From Sediminibacterium sp. (GTDB lineage Bacteria > Bacteroidota > Bacteroidia > Chitinophagales > Chitinophagaceae), in assembly GCA_017537025.1 (NCBI GenBank), contig JAFWCB010000005.1, positions 62,001 to 126,000 of the forward strand: DNA of 64,000 nt, in the 5' to 3' direction. The notes under the pieces are model-generated. The model had not been told where the DNA came from and ran no database searches. It worked only from the letters and a program-made list of their open reading frames with translations. Shown piece by piece: positions 43,295 to 51,704 of the stretch; position 1 is the stretch's first letter; the number at the start of each line of letters is the position of its first letter. The translations under genes were made by a program, and so were the position numbers.

Positions 43295-44635
43295 TTACAA
43301 TTCTTTTACAGCCGCTTTAAACTGCGTACCTCTGTCTTCATAATTTTTAAACAAATCAAAGCTTGCACAAGCAGGGCTCAATAAAACCACATCGTCTTTT
43401 GTGGCTGCTCTGAAAGCAGCGTTTACTGCTTTTTTGGCACTATCGGTTTCTATGATAATAGGTACGATATCTTTAAAAGCCGCGATAATCTTGGTATTAT
43501 CCAAACCCATACAGATGATGGCTTTTACTTTCTCTTTTACCAATTCTGTAATCAGACTATAATCATTGCCCTTATCGGTACCACCAAGTATTAATACTGT
43601 AGGCTTGTTCATGCTTTCCAGTGCATACCAGGTACTATTCACATTGGTTGCTTTACTGTCGTTGATAAATTCAACTCCTCGTACCATAGCTACGAATTCC
43701 ATGCGATGCTCGAGACTATGGAAGTTCTTTACCGCTTCTCGAATTTTTTCTTTACGGATACCTACGGTGGCTGCTGCTATACAAGCTGCCATGGTGTTGT
43801 ACTGGTTATGCTTGCCTTTTAAAGCAAAATCATAGATACTCATGCTCACTCTTTCTTCTTGAATTCTAAGCATCATTTGATCTCCTTTAATGTAGCTGCC
43901 TTTTTTTACTTCTTGTTTCATAGAGAATGGTAAGGGGTTAGTATGGGTGTTTAGTAATGGTAGTTTTTTCATGATTACTTCATCATCGGCGCAGTAGATA
44001 AAATAATCGTTACTGGTTTGGTTTTGTATAATTTTAAATTTGCTATTGATATAATTTTCAAATTGATACTCGTATCTATCCAGGTGATCTTCGGTGATAT
44101 TCAACAACACGCTTACATCAGCTCTAAAAGTTTGAATATCATCCAGCTGAAAAGAGCTGATTTCAAGTACATACCATTCCTTGGGATCCTCTACTACTTG
44201 CTTGGCAAAAGAGTAACCAATATTTCCTACTAATGCGCAATCAAAATCTGCAGTTTTACAGATATGATAGATAAGTGCCGTGGTAGTACTTTTTCCGTTA
44301 CTGCCGGTTATAGCAATGATTTTACTGTTACCCTTAAACCGATATGCCAATTCTACTTCACTAATAACCGGAATTCCTTTTGCCCGAATAGCTTTCACCA
44401 ATTCATTCTTTTCAGGGATACCCGGACTCTTTACCACTTCGTCTGCAGCTAATACCTTATCTACTGTGTGTGTACCCTCTTCAAAGGCAATACCCGCTTC
44501 ACTTAATTCCTTTCTATATTTTTCTTTCAATATCCCTCCATCACTTAAGAAAATATCATAGCCATGCTGCTTTGCTAATAAAGCAGCACCTACTCCACTT
44601 TCGCCACCACCTAATATGATCAACTTCTTACTCAC
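43295..44635 (-). CDS. murD: UDP-N-acetylmuramoylalanine--D-glutamate ligase
   Basis: Adds D-Glu to the stem peptide. 446 residues: N-terminal LIILGGGESGVGAALLA, P-loop ITGSNGKSTTTALIY, LNITEDHLDRY, FINDSKATN and LSPACASFDLFKNYEDRG, all in the MurD pattern. Spaced 3 nt from mraY. Confidence 0.96.
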   Translation of the reverse strand: MSKKLIILGGGESGVGAALLAKQHGYDIFLSDGGILKEKYRKELSEAGIAFEEGTHTVDKVLAADEVVKSPGIPEKNELVKAIRAKGIPVISEVELAYRFKGNSKIIAITGSNGKSTTTALIYHICKTADFDCALVGNIGYSFAKQVVEDPKEWYVLEISSFQLDDIQTFRADVSVLLNITEDHLDRYEYQFENYINSKFKIIQNQTSNDYFIYCADDEVIMKKLPLLNTHTNPLPFSMKQEVKKGSYIKGDQMMLRIQEERVSMSIYDFALKGKHNQYNTMAACIAAATVGIRKEKIREAVKNFHSLEHRMEFVAMVRGVEFINDSKATNVNSTWYALESMNKPTVLILGGTDKGNDYSLITELVKEKVKAIICMGLDNTKIIAAFKDIVPIIIETDSAKKAVNAAFRAATKDDVVLLSPACASFDLFKNYEDRGTQFKAAVKEL

Positions 44636-44638
44636 TAT

Positions 44639-45955
44639 TTATCTGATCTTTAAGGTTATTATTGATGCTACAACTAACAATACAGTTACAATCCAAAAGC
44701 GAACGGCTATTTTACTTTCATGAAATCCTTTCTTTTGATAATGATGATGTAAAGGGCTCATCAAAAATATCCGCTTACCCTCTCCATACTTTTTCTTCGT
44801 GTATTTGAAATAGCTCACTTGTAAAATCACACTCAGATTTTCTACTAAGAATACTCCGCAAAAAATGGGTATCAACCATTCTTTACGAACAATAATGGCT
44901 AATGAAGCAATAATGCCACCCAAGGCCAAACTACCGGTATCGCCCATAAATACTTGTGCAGGATATGCGTTATACCAAAGAAATCCTATACATGCACCCA
45001 CAAATGCGCCCACAAATATGGATAGCTCACCAAGATTGGGGATATACATGATGTTGAGGTAATCGGCGAATTTGTAGTTACCACTTACATAAATAAAAAG
45101 CCCTAAGCCTGCGCCAATAATAGCACTCACGCCGGCGGCTAATCCATCTAACCCATCAGTAAGATTGGCTCCATTACTTACAGCAGTAATAATGAGTGTA
45201 ACAATCAGTATATAAATAATCCAAGTATATTTCTCTGCTCCCTCGCCTATCCAACTGATTAATTTACTATAGTTAAACTCATGATTTTTAATAAATGGAA
45301 TAGTTGTGATAGGTGTTTTTACTTTTACGAATGATCTTTCAATACCATCCATTTGCCGAATTATTATACCGGTATCTTTAGCAAAGCGTTCTCCTTTTTG
45401 TAAAACAGATACTTTTCTTTCCGAGCCAATAATTTCTCTTTCAACGGTTACAGCATTACTGAAATAAAGTGTTGTACCGATAATAATACCTAATCCAACC
45501 TGACCAATTATTTTTGAAATACCTGCTAACCCATCACTATCTTTTTTCTTATATGCTTCTCCTTTTTGTTGTGCTGCTTTTCTTGCGCGTATCTTAAAAA
45601 GATCATCTAAGAATCCAATCAATCCTAACCAAACCGTACACAGAATCATCAATCGGATATATACTTTATCAAGATTTGCAAATAATAGCGTAGGAATCAG
45701 AATACTTAGCAAGATGATGATACCTCCCATCGTTGGGGTGCCTTTTTTCTGTTGTTCACCTTGTAAGCCTAACTCTCTTACTGTTTCACCAATTTGCTTT
45801 TTTTGTAAGAAAAGGATAATCCGTTTACCATACACTGTAGCTATAATCAGTGATAATAAAATAGCCATAGCAATACGAAAAGTAAGGAACTGAAATAATC
45901 CTGCTCCGGGTATATTAAACGTTTCTTTTAGCCAGGAAAATAATTGATATAGCAT
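44639..45955 (-). CDS. mraY: Phospho-N-acetylmuramoyl-pentapeptide transferase
   Basis: Transfers phospho-MurNAc-pentapeptide to undecaprenyl phosphate to form lipid I. 438 residues, some 70 more than in E. coli, because of an extra segment (about 165-235, [14 protein letters not shown] to [10 protein letters not shown]) common in Bacteroidota. Active-site motifs: [31 protein letters not shown], and [12 protein letters not shown] near the end. About ten helices. Confidence 0.95.
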   Translation of the reverse strand: MLYQLFSWLKETFNIPGAGLFQFLTFRIAMAILLSLIIATVYGKRIILFLQKKQIGETVRELGLQGEQQKKGTPTMGGIIILLSILIPTLLFANLDKVYIRLMILCTVWLGLIGFLDDLFKIRARKAAQQKGEAYKKKDSDGLAGISKIIGQVGLGIIIGTTLYFSNAVTVEREIIGSERKVSVLQKGERFAKDTGIIIRQMDGIERSFVKVKTPITTIPFIKNHEFNYSKLISWIGEGAEKYTWIIYILIVTLIITAVSNGANLTDGLDGLAAGVSAIIGAGLGLFIYVSGNYKFADYLNIMYIPNLGELSIFVGAFVGACIGFLWYNAYPAQVFMGDTGSLALGGIIASLAIIVRKEWLIPIFCGVFLVENLSVILQVSYFKYTKKKYGEGKRIFLMSPLHHHYQKKGFHESKIAVRFWIVTVLLVVASIITLKIR

Positions 45956-45965
45956 GGTGTACAGA

Positions 45966-47426
45966 TTAGGGTTTGGGTTGGTTTAAAAATTCCTGCAATA
46001 CTGCTTTATCATCGAAAGGATATTTTACCCCTTTTATATCTTGGTATTTTTCATGTCCTTTACCGGCCACTAAAATGATATCCTCTGCTTTAGCCATATC
46101 TACTGCGGTTTTAATAGCTTCTCTCCTATCTATAACCGTGATATATTTTCTTTTCGCTGCACTCGATAATCCTTTTTCCATATCCACTAAAATTTGCGCA
46201 GGATCTTCTGTTCTTGGATTATCACTTGTTAATATTACCCGATCACTCAAATCACAAGCGGCCTGTGCCATTATGGGTCGCTTCGTTTTATCGCGATCTC
46301 CCCCGCAGCCAACTACGGTAATAATTTGCTCATGCCCTTTTCTTAATTTTTTAATGGTAGTTAATACATTCTCTAGTGCATCGGGAGTATGCGCATAATC
46401 TACAATACCGATCATTTTTTGTGCATTGATGATATAATCGAATCTTCCCTCCGCGCCAGTGATCATACTTAATGCTTGCAGTACGGTGTCGCTATCTTCT
46501 CCTAAACAGATGGCCGCTCCATAAACAGCCAATAAATTATAGGCATTAAACTCCCCAATCAATCTGAAATGCACTTCTTTGTCATTTACTAGCATGACCA
46601 ATCCGGTAAGTACATTTTCTAAAATTTTACCTTTAAATGATGCCAATGTTTTTAAACTATATAGATATTTCTTGGCTATTGTATTTTGTAACATCACTTC
46701 TCCTCTTTTATCATCGGCATTAGAGATAGCGAATGCATTGGCAGATAGCTGATCAAAAAATGATTTCTTTACCCGAATATATTCATCAAAGGTTTTGTGA
46801 TAATCTAAATGGTCATGCGTGATATTACTAAATAAGGCACCGGTGAAATCTAATCCTGTGATACGATGTTGATGTATCGCGTGACTACTACATTCCATAA
46901 ACACATGAGAGCAGCCTGCTTCAACCATGCGCTTTAACAATGCATTTAAACTAATTACATCGGGAGTAGTATGGGTAGCCGGAACGATTTCATCATCAAT
47001 TTGGTTTTGAACCGTACTAATTAAACCGCATCGATAACCTAATGATCGGAATAACTTAAATAAAAGTGTAGCAATAGTGGTTTTACCATTGGTTCCGGTT
47101 ACTCCAACCAACTTAATATGTGCAGAAGGATTTCCATAGAATACTTTTGCGATATATGCAACAGCTTCTTGTGCATTAGTAACTTGTATATAAGCTATTC
47201 CTTCCTTTATTTGTGTTGGTATTATTTCGCAAAGAACAGCTACGGCTCCTTGTTCTATTGCTTTCTCAATAAATGCATGTCCATCTGCTTGTACCCCTTT
47301 AATGGCCACAAACAAAGAACCTTTTTTAGCTTTACGAGAATCAATATCAATCGCCTCGATCATCACATGCGTTTCACCCAATACTTGTTTAGGTGAAATA
47401 GATTGTATGAGTTGATGGAGTTGCAT
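45966..47426 (-). CDS. murE: UDP-MurNAc-L-Ala-D-Glu--meso-diaminopimelate ligase
   Basis: Adds the third stem residue. 486 residues: P-loop [27 protein letters not shown] and the specificity motif [18 protein letters not shown] is the form linked to meso-diaminopimelate rather than lysine. Thus the wall is of the Gram-negative type. One nt after ftsI. murF is not in the cluster. Confidence 0.95.
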   Translation of the reverse strand: MQLHQLIQSISPKQVLGETHVMIEAIDIDSRKAKKGSLFVAIKGVQADGHAFIEKAIEQGAVAVLCEIIPTQIKEGIAYIQVTNAQEAVAYIAKVFYGNPSAHIKLVGVTGTNGKTTIATLLFKLFRSLGYRCGLISTVQNQIDDEIVPATHTTPDVISLNALLKRMVEAGCSHVFMECSSHAIHQHRITGLDFTGALFSNITHDHLDYHKTFDEYIRVKKSFFDQLSANAFAISNADDKRGEVMLQNTIAKKYLYSLKTLASFKGKILENVLTGLVMLVNDKEVHFRLIGEFNAYNLLAVYGAAICLGEDSDTVLQALSMITGAEGRFDYIINAQKMIGIVDYAHTPDALENVLTTIKKLRKGHEQIITVVGCGGDRDKTKRPIMAQAACDLSDRVILTSDNPRTEDPAQILVDMEKGLSSAAKRKYITVIDRREAIKTAVDMAKAEDIILVAGKGHEKYQDIKGVKYPFDDKAVLQEFLNQPKP

Positions 47427-47427
47427 A

Positions 47428-49536
47428 TTAGTTTAATAACAGTTGAATGGTTTGCCCCTTCGCAATAGCTTGCCCGGGTAAAATGGATTGCTCATTTACT
47501 TTTCCTCTTCCTTTTACACTAACCAGAAGCCCTATATTCTCACAGAGGTATACAGCATCTTTTAAACCCATTCCTTTTAACAAAGGCATGGTATTATTCG
47601 TAACAGGTTTCTTCTGTAATACCAATGATTTCTTGATACCAGAAATAACACCCCATTCATCAGCACGACCGGTAGAATCTTTATAATTCAGTTGTAAGGT
47701 TTTAGATAACTGATATAGATCTTCTTTATAGGTAGTATATTGAAGTTGAATACTGTCTTTATTAATTGGGGGCTGTTTTGGTTTACCATTTCGTATATAG
47801 GTACTGTATAAACGATCTGCGATTTCTTTAAATACCGGTCCTGCAACAGCAGCTCCATAATATACAGGCGCGAAAGGTTTATTTTTTATCACTACTACAC
47901 AGGTATACTGAGGATTATCTGCGGGAAAATAACCAGCAAAAGAAGATTGATATATTCTGTTAGCGTATCCCTTATTACCGTCTGCTACTAATGCGGTACC
48001 GGTTTTACCGGCTACTTTATATGGCAGGTCTGCAAATAATGCTTTTGCAGTTCCGTTTGTGCATACCCCTTCCAAACAGGCTTTTAATAATAACAAAGTT
48101 TGTTTGCTGCAAACTTCTTCACGCAATACAACCGGATTGATTGATTTAATAGTGATGCCTTCTTCTTTGATACCACTTACTAAATAAGGCTTCATCATCC
48201 TTCCTTCGTTGGCTACAGCATTGTAGAGCATAGTAGTTTGGAGTGGACTAATAGCAATATTATACCCGAAGCTCATCCAGGGAATTGTTGTTGGTCCGAA
48301 TAATCTAGAACCCGGGCGATAAATAGTTGGTTTTCTTTCCCCTACTAGATCAATACCTGTAATACTATCCATACGCATTTGTGCTATGCGTTTTAAGAAT
48401 TGATTGGGATTACCACTGTAGTGAGCAGTTGCTAATTTAGCCATTGCCACATTAGAACTTAATTCAAAGGCCTGCTTTACGGTTACTTCGTTTACACTGT
48501 GTTGTTCCGAATCAAATACCGTGATGCCTGCCACTTTCCACACACCATTTTCTAAATTGATATATTGATTAAGGTTAATTTTTTTGTCTTCTAATAATGC
48601 CATTAAAGTGGCAAGCTTAAAAGTAGAACCCGGCTCGCTTGGAGTGATAGCGTAATTCAAGTCTTCCCAATAATTCCCTTCGCTTCTTTTACCAAGATTT
48701 GCAATAGCCTTAATCTTTCCTGTTTTAGTTTCCATCACAATCGCACATCCATGATCTGCATCATTTTTTATCATCATTTTCATTAGTGCGTTCTCCGTAA
48801 TATCTTGGATGAACACATCGATCGTACTTACAATATCTTTACCTGTTTCTGGCTCTACCAAGTAAGAGTCATCAACCGGAACACCCACTCCACCTGCAAT
48901 AGATCGAACGGTTTGTTTTCCATTTCTTCCTTTCAATACACTATCATAGGTCATTTCTAACCCTACTTTATTTGAATCCCGGGCAAGGCCAATAGTTCTA
49001 AATGCCAACATTTGATAGGGATTCAGGCGAACAGTTTTTTCGTTTGCGATCATTCCGCTCTTATATCTACCTAATTTGAATAATGGGAATTTGCGCAACT
49101 GGTCATATTCTCTAAAGGAAATTTTCTTCTTTAGCAAGAAGTAGCCATCCTGTGTTTTATAGCCTTGTTGCAAAATAGATTTATATTCTGCCGGTGTTTG
49201 ATCTTTAAATAACTGAGATAAATAATAACTGAGTGAGTCTACATTTTCTCTGAAACGTGCACCATTTTTTTCTCTAAGTGCTGCCACTCTAAAATCAATA
49301 TATATATCGAACTGAGGAATGCTAGTGCTTAGCATTTGTCCGTCTTCGCTATAAATAGTTCCTCTCTCAGCTTCAATTTCATCGATACGTTGATGTAGGC
49401 TATCACTCATACTTCGCCATTTAGAACCTTCCACTTGTTGTATGTAAATCGCTTTACCAAAAATGGCAATACATACCCCCACTATTAAAATATAGCTGAG
49501 GTATACTCTCCATAATATGTCGCGTTTTACTTCCAT
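47428..49536 (-). CDS. ftsI: Septal transpeptidase FtsI/PBP3 with C-terminal PASTA domain
   Basis: Class B penicillin-binding protein that cross-links septal wall. 702 residues: membrane helix (about 10-30), dimerisation domain, then SxxK as GSTFKLATLM, SxN as SSNVAMA, and KTG as AGKTGTALV. Residues about 635-702 are a PASTA domain (MPLLKGMGLKDAVYLCENIG ...), usual in Bacteroidota. Between it and ftsL lies a heptad array of about 70 nt. Confidence 0.95.
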   Translation of the reverse strand: MEVKRDILWRVYLSYILIVGVCIAIFGKAIYIQQVEGSKWRSMSDSLHQRIDEIEAERGTIYSEDGQMLSTSIPQFDIYIDFRVAALREKNGARFRENVDSLSYYLSQLFKDQTPAEYKSILQQGYKTQDGYFLLKKKISFREYDQLRKFPLFKLGRYKSGMIANEKTVRLNPYQMLAFRTIGLARDSNKVGLEMTYDSVLKGRNGKQTVRSIAGGVGVPVDDSYLVEPETGKDIVSTIDVFIQDITENALMKMMIKNDADHGCAIVMETKTGKIKAIANLGKRSEGNYWEDLNYAITPSEPGSTFKLATLMALLEDKKINLNQYINLENGVWKVAGITVFDSEQHSVNEVTVKQAFELSSNVAMAKLATAHYSGNPNQFLKRIAQMRMDSITGIDLVGERKPTIYRPGSRLFGPTTIPWMSFGYNIAISPLQTTMLYNAVANEGRMMKPYLVSGIKEEGITIKSINPVVLREEVCSKQTLLLLKACLEGVCTNGTAKALFADLPYKVAGKTGTALVADGNKGYANRIYQSSFAGYFPADNPQYTCVVVIKNKPFAPVYYGAAVAGPVFKEIADRLYSTYIRNGKPKQPPINKDSIQLQYTTYKEDLYQLSKTLQLNYKDSTGRADEWGVISGIKKSLVLQKKPVTNNTMPLLKGMGLKDAVYLCENIGLLVSVKGRGKVNEQSILPGQAIAKGQTIQLLLN

Positions 49537-49543
49537 TTTATAT

Positions 49544-49615
49544 TAGTGGGTAGTGGATAGTGTATAGTGGGTAGTGCTGATCTTACTATGCACTACTCAC
49601 TTCACACTACTCACT
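49544..49615. repeat. Heptad array (TAGTGGG type) between ftsI and ftsL
   Basis: Five words starting TAGTG (TAGTGGG, TAGTGGA, TAGTGTA, TAGTGGG, TAGTGCT; 49544-49578), a 12-nt spacer, then three inverted-type words (CACTACT, CACTTCA, CACTACT; 49591-49611). The ftsL stop (TCA here, 49597-49599) lies inside the inverted half, so the last FtsL residues (TVSSVK) are repeat-encoded. The halves can pair as a hairpin. It lies inside the dcw operon. Confidence 0.9.
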
Positions 49616-49917
49616 GTTATCCTAGTTGGCATTTCTTTACTGATCTTCAATCCCAATGGTTCAACTGCTTTAACAATTTGTTCTTCTTCCATTTTGAACA
49701 TCACTTCACTTTTAAGCGTTTTATATTGGTATTGTAATTCTTTTAATTCTGTATTGATGGTGTTGATTCTTCTAATCGTTCTATCTGCCATATGTCCGTT
49801 TGCGATGTACAATACCGTAAGTGCAGAAAGGAATAGGAAGAAAGAAATATTTTTTACGATCCATTCGTAATTGAATAATCCTTTCAGCGGGTTCTTATTG
49901 GTACGTTTCTCGGTCAT
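49597..49917 (-). CDS. ftsL: FtsL-like cell division protein
   Basis: 106 residues, one membrane helix (about 20-42, ISFFLFLSALTVLYIANG) after a short basic cytoplasmic start (MTEKRTNKNPLKG), then a periplasmic leucine-zipper-like stretch (RTIRRINTINTELKELQYQY). This is the FtsL build and the rsmH-ftsL-ftsI position. Sequence is too variable for a firm family call. The C-terminus is written by a heptad array, and another array lies upstream of the start. Confidence 0.85.
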   Translation of the reverse strand: MTEKRTNKNPLKGLFNYEWIVKNISFFLFLSALTVLYIANGHMADRTIRRINTINTELKELQYQYKTLKSEVMFKMEEEQIVKAVEPLGLKISKEMPTRITVSSVK

Positions 49918-49929
49918 TAGTTATAAATC

Positions 49930-50037
49930 AATTATGAATTAAGAATTAAGAATTATGAATTATGAATTATGAGTTATGAGTTATGAATTATTAGATCGTC
50001 ATTTTAATTTTTAATTCATAATTCTTCATTCTTAATT
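49930..50037. repeat. Heptad array (AATTATG type) between ftsL and rsmH
   Basis: Nine unbroken 7-nt words (AATTATG, AATTAAG, AATTAAG, AATTATG three times, AGTTATG twice, AATTATT; 49930-49992), a 10-nt spacer, then five inverted words (TTTAATT twice, CATAATT, CTTCATT, CTTAATT; 50003-50037). The rsmH stop codon is read from the end of the inverted arm. The arms can form a long A+T hairpin in the middle of the dcw operon, where rsmH and ftsL usually touch. Confidence 0.93.
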
Positions 50038-50956
50038 ATTCTATTAGCTCTGCTACTCTCAGCTTGGCGCTTCTACTTCTAGTATTTTTTTTCAACTCTT
50101 CATCACTTGCGGTGATTGGTTTTTTATTAAGCAACCTAAACACCTGTTTTTTTTCGGTTATATCAAAAGGGTTCTCGGGCTGCTCTTCAAAGCTTCCTTG
50201 GCGAAAGAAATTCTTCACCATACGATCCTCAATAGAATGAAAACTGATAATAGCCGCTCTACCACCGGGTTTTAGTACGGTTGGAATTTGTTCGAGCAGT
50301 GCCCTCAATGCTCCCATTTCATCATTCACTTCAATTCGTAAAGCTTGGAATACCTGTGCCAAATACTTATTCGGATTTCCTTTCACCACGGAACTAATCA
50401 ATGCTTTAAACTGGTTGATAGAAGCATAAGGTAGATGCGCACGTTGATGTACAATGTGTTTTGCTAATGTTTTTGCGTTGGTTACTTCTCCATAAGTTTC
50501 GAATAATTTATGAAGAGCAGTTTCGCTATACTGCTGAATGATTGTTTCGGCGGTAGTAGCGTTTCTATTATCCATTCGCATATCCATCGGTCCATCAAAT
50601 CGAATAGAGAAGCCTCTTTCAGCCGCATCGAATTGGTGACTGCTTACGCCTAGATCAGCCAATAAGCCATCTACTTTATCAATTTTATGCAGCTTCAGAA
50701 AACGGGCTAGGTAACGGAAATTTTGTGGAATGAAAAGTACCCTGGTTTCTTGTGGCGGAATATTTTTTTGTGCATCGGCATCCTGATCAAAAGCGATAAG
50801 TTTTCCCTTCGATCCTAGCTTTGCTAAAATTCCTTTACTGTGGCCACCCCCACCAAATGTGCAATCAACATATATTCCATTTGGCTGTATGTTCATCCCT
50901 TCCAATGTTTCGTGAAAGAGAACGGGGATATGGTATTCATTCCCTAACTGCTCCAT
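50036..50956 (-). CDS. rsmH: 16S rRNA (cytosine(1402)-N(4))-methyltransferase
   Basis: Methylates C1402 in the decoding centre of 16S rRNA. 306 residues. SAM loop YVDCTFGGGGHSKGIL, GLLADLGVSSHQFD, then the insert GFSIRFDGPMDMRMD and the C-terminal ISFHSIEDRMVKNFF. Two nt after mraZ. Stop TAA merges into the heptad array. Confidence 0.95.
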   Translation of the reverse strand: MEQLGNEYHIPVLFHETLEGMNIQPNGIYVDCTFGGGGHSKGILAKLGSKGKLIAFDQDADAQKNIPPQETRVLFIPQNFRYLARFLKLHKIDKVDGLLADLGVSSHQFDAAERGFSIRFDGPMDMRMDNRNATTAETIIQQYSETALHKLFETYGEVTNAKTLAKHIVHQRAHLPYASINQFKALISSVVKGNPNKYLAQVFQALRIEVNDEMGALRALLEQIPTVLKPGGRAAIISFHSIEDRMVKNFFRQGSFEEQPENPFDITEKKQVFRLLNKKPITASDEELKKNTRSRSAKLRVAELIE

Positions 50957-50958
50957 AC

Positions 50959-51423
50959 CTAACTGTCTCGCTTTTCCTTGTTATCAGTCATCACTTCCTG
51001 AGCCAGGTTACTGAAAGCTTCGGGTGAGAAATCCTCAAAGAGCTGTTTGTACTTAACGGCATCCCATATTTCGAAACGATCTAAAGCTGCAGCGAGCACA
51101 ATATCTTTTCCTAATCCGGCAAATTCTTTTAAAGATGCGGGTAGTAAAAGTCTGCCTGCCGTATCGAGTTCAACTTCAGTTGCGCCACCGAGGAACTGCC
51201 TACGGAATTGCCTTACTTTTGGATCGAAATCGTTCAACGTGCTAATTTTGGCGATAATGAGTTCCCAACTTTTGAGTGGATATAAAGTGAGACATTTTTC
51301 GAAGCCACGGCTAAGGATAAAGCGATTCTCTGCCTCGGGTAGCTGCTTACGCAGTGAACCGGGTAGCAGAAAACGCCCTTTCGCGTCTACCGTTGCCTCA
51401 TATTCTCCATGAAATCCGTTCAT
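50959..51423 (-). CDS. mraZ: Transcriptional regulator MraZ
   Basis: First gene of the dcw operon. 154 residues: two AbrB/MraZ-type swapped-hairpin domains, the first with EATVDAKGRFLLPGSLR and the second with EVELDTAGRLLLPASLK. MraZ forms a ring that binds spaced repeats in front of its own gene and usually represses it. Five such repeats sit just upstream (51436-51485). Ends 2 nt before rsmH. Confidence 0.95.
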   Translation of the reverse strand: MNGFHGEYEATVDAKGRFLLPGSLRKQLPEAENRFILSRGFEKCLTLYPLKSWELIIAKISTLNDFDPKVRQFRRQFLGGATEVELDTAGRLLLPASLKEFAGLGKDIVLAAALDRFEIWDAVKYKQLFEDFSPEAFSNLAQEVMTDNKEKRDS

Positions 51424-51435
51424 TCGTTAATAACT

Positions 51436-51485
51436 TTTTCCAAGATTACCACTTGTTGACACAAAATAACACTTTTTCCCACTTT
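51436..51485 (-). promoter_or_regulatory. MraZ operator: five boxes at 10-nt spacing
   Basis: Read on the minus strand, five consecutive 10-nt blocks: AAAGTGGGAA, AAAGTGTTAT, TTTGTGTCAA, CAAGTGGTAA, TCTTGGAAAA. The core is GTG(G/T) each ten bases. Known MraZ sites are TGGGN or AAAGTG direct repeats with the same 10-nt period in front of mraZ. The block begins directly after the -7 box and ends 12 nt before the ATG. Confidence 0.85.
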
Positions 51486-51493
51486 CAAACCTA
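51486..51493 (-). promoter_or_regulatory. -7 promoter box (TAGGTTTG) of the dcw operon
   Basis: Minus strand TAGGTTTG fits TAnnTTTG and adjoins the first MraZ box, so transcription starts inside the operator; the leader would be about 57 nt. A perfect DnaA box occupies the place of the -33 element. Confidence 0.65.
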
Positions 51494-51510
51494 ATCTTAG
51501 GGGTTTGTAT

Positions 51511-51612
51511 TTATCCACAGCTAACAAATTCGCTATGAATGAGTTATAGCAAGGTTTTGAGGCAATTTCACCAGAAATGTAATGTGTATACGATGTGAAT
51601 ACCTGTGGATAA
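51511..51612. promoter_or_regulatory. DnaA box cluster upstream of mraZ and queA
   Basis: TTATCCACA at 51511-51519 and its inverse TGTGGATAA at 51604-51612 match the DnaA consensus perfectly. Two one-mismatch boxes, TGTGTATAC (51583-51591) and TGTGAATAC (51594-51602), precede the second at 10-11-nt steps in the same direction. The stretch 51424-51704 has no gene. Role may be DnaA control of the operon, or part of a replication origin. Confidence 0.65.
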
Positions 51613-51692
51613 GCCCGGAAATAGTTGATTTTAGGCTGCGTTTCCCAGAAAACAGGCTTTAAACCGTCTTTTTCCTTTGCCTTTGGCTGAAT

Positions 51693-51700
51693 TATCTTTG
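51693..51700 (+). promoter_or_regulatory. -7 promoter box (TATCTTTG) abutting queA
   Basis: TATCTTTG matches TAnnTTTG; four bases (CCGA) lie between it and the queA ATG, implying a leaderless mRNA. Confidence 0.65.
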
Positions 51701-51704
51701 CCGA

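Noticed and set aside
49930-50037. CRISPR array
   Set aside because: Units are only 7 nt, without spacers of 25-40 nt, and the second part is inverted; no cas genes are present.
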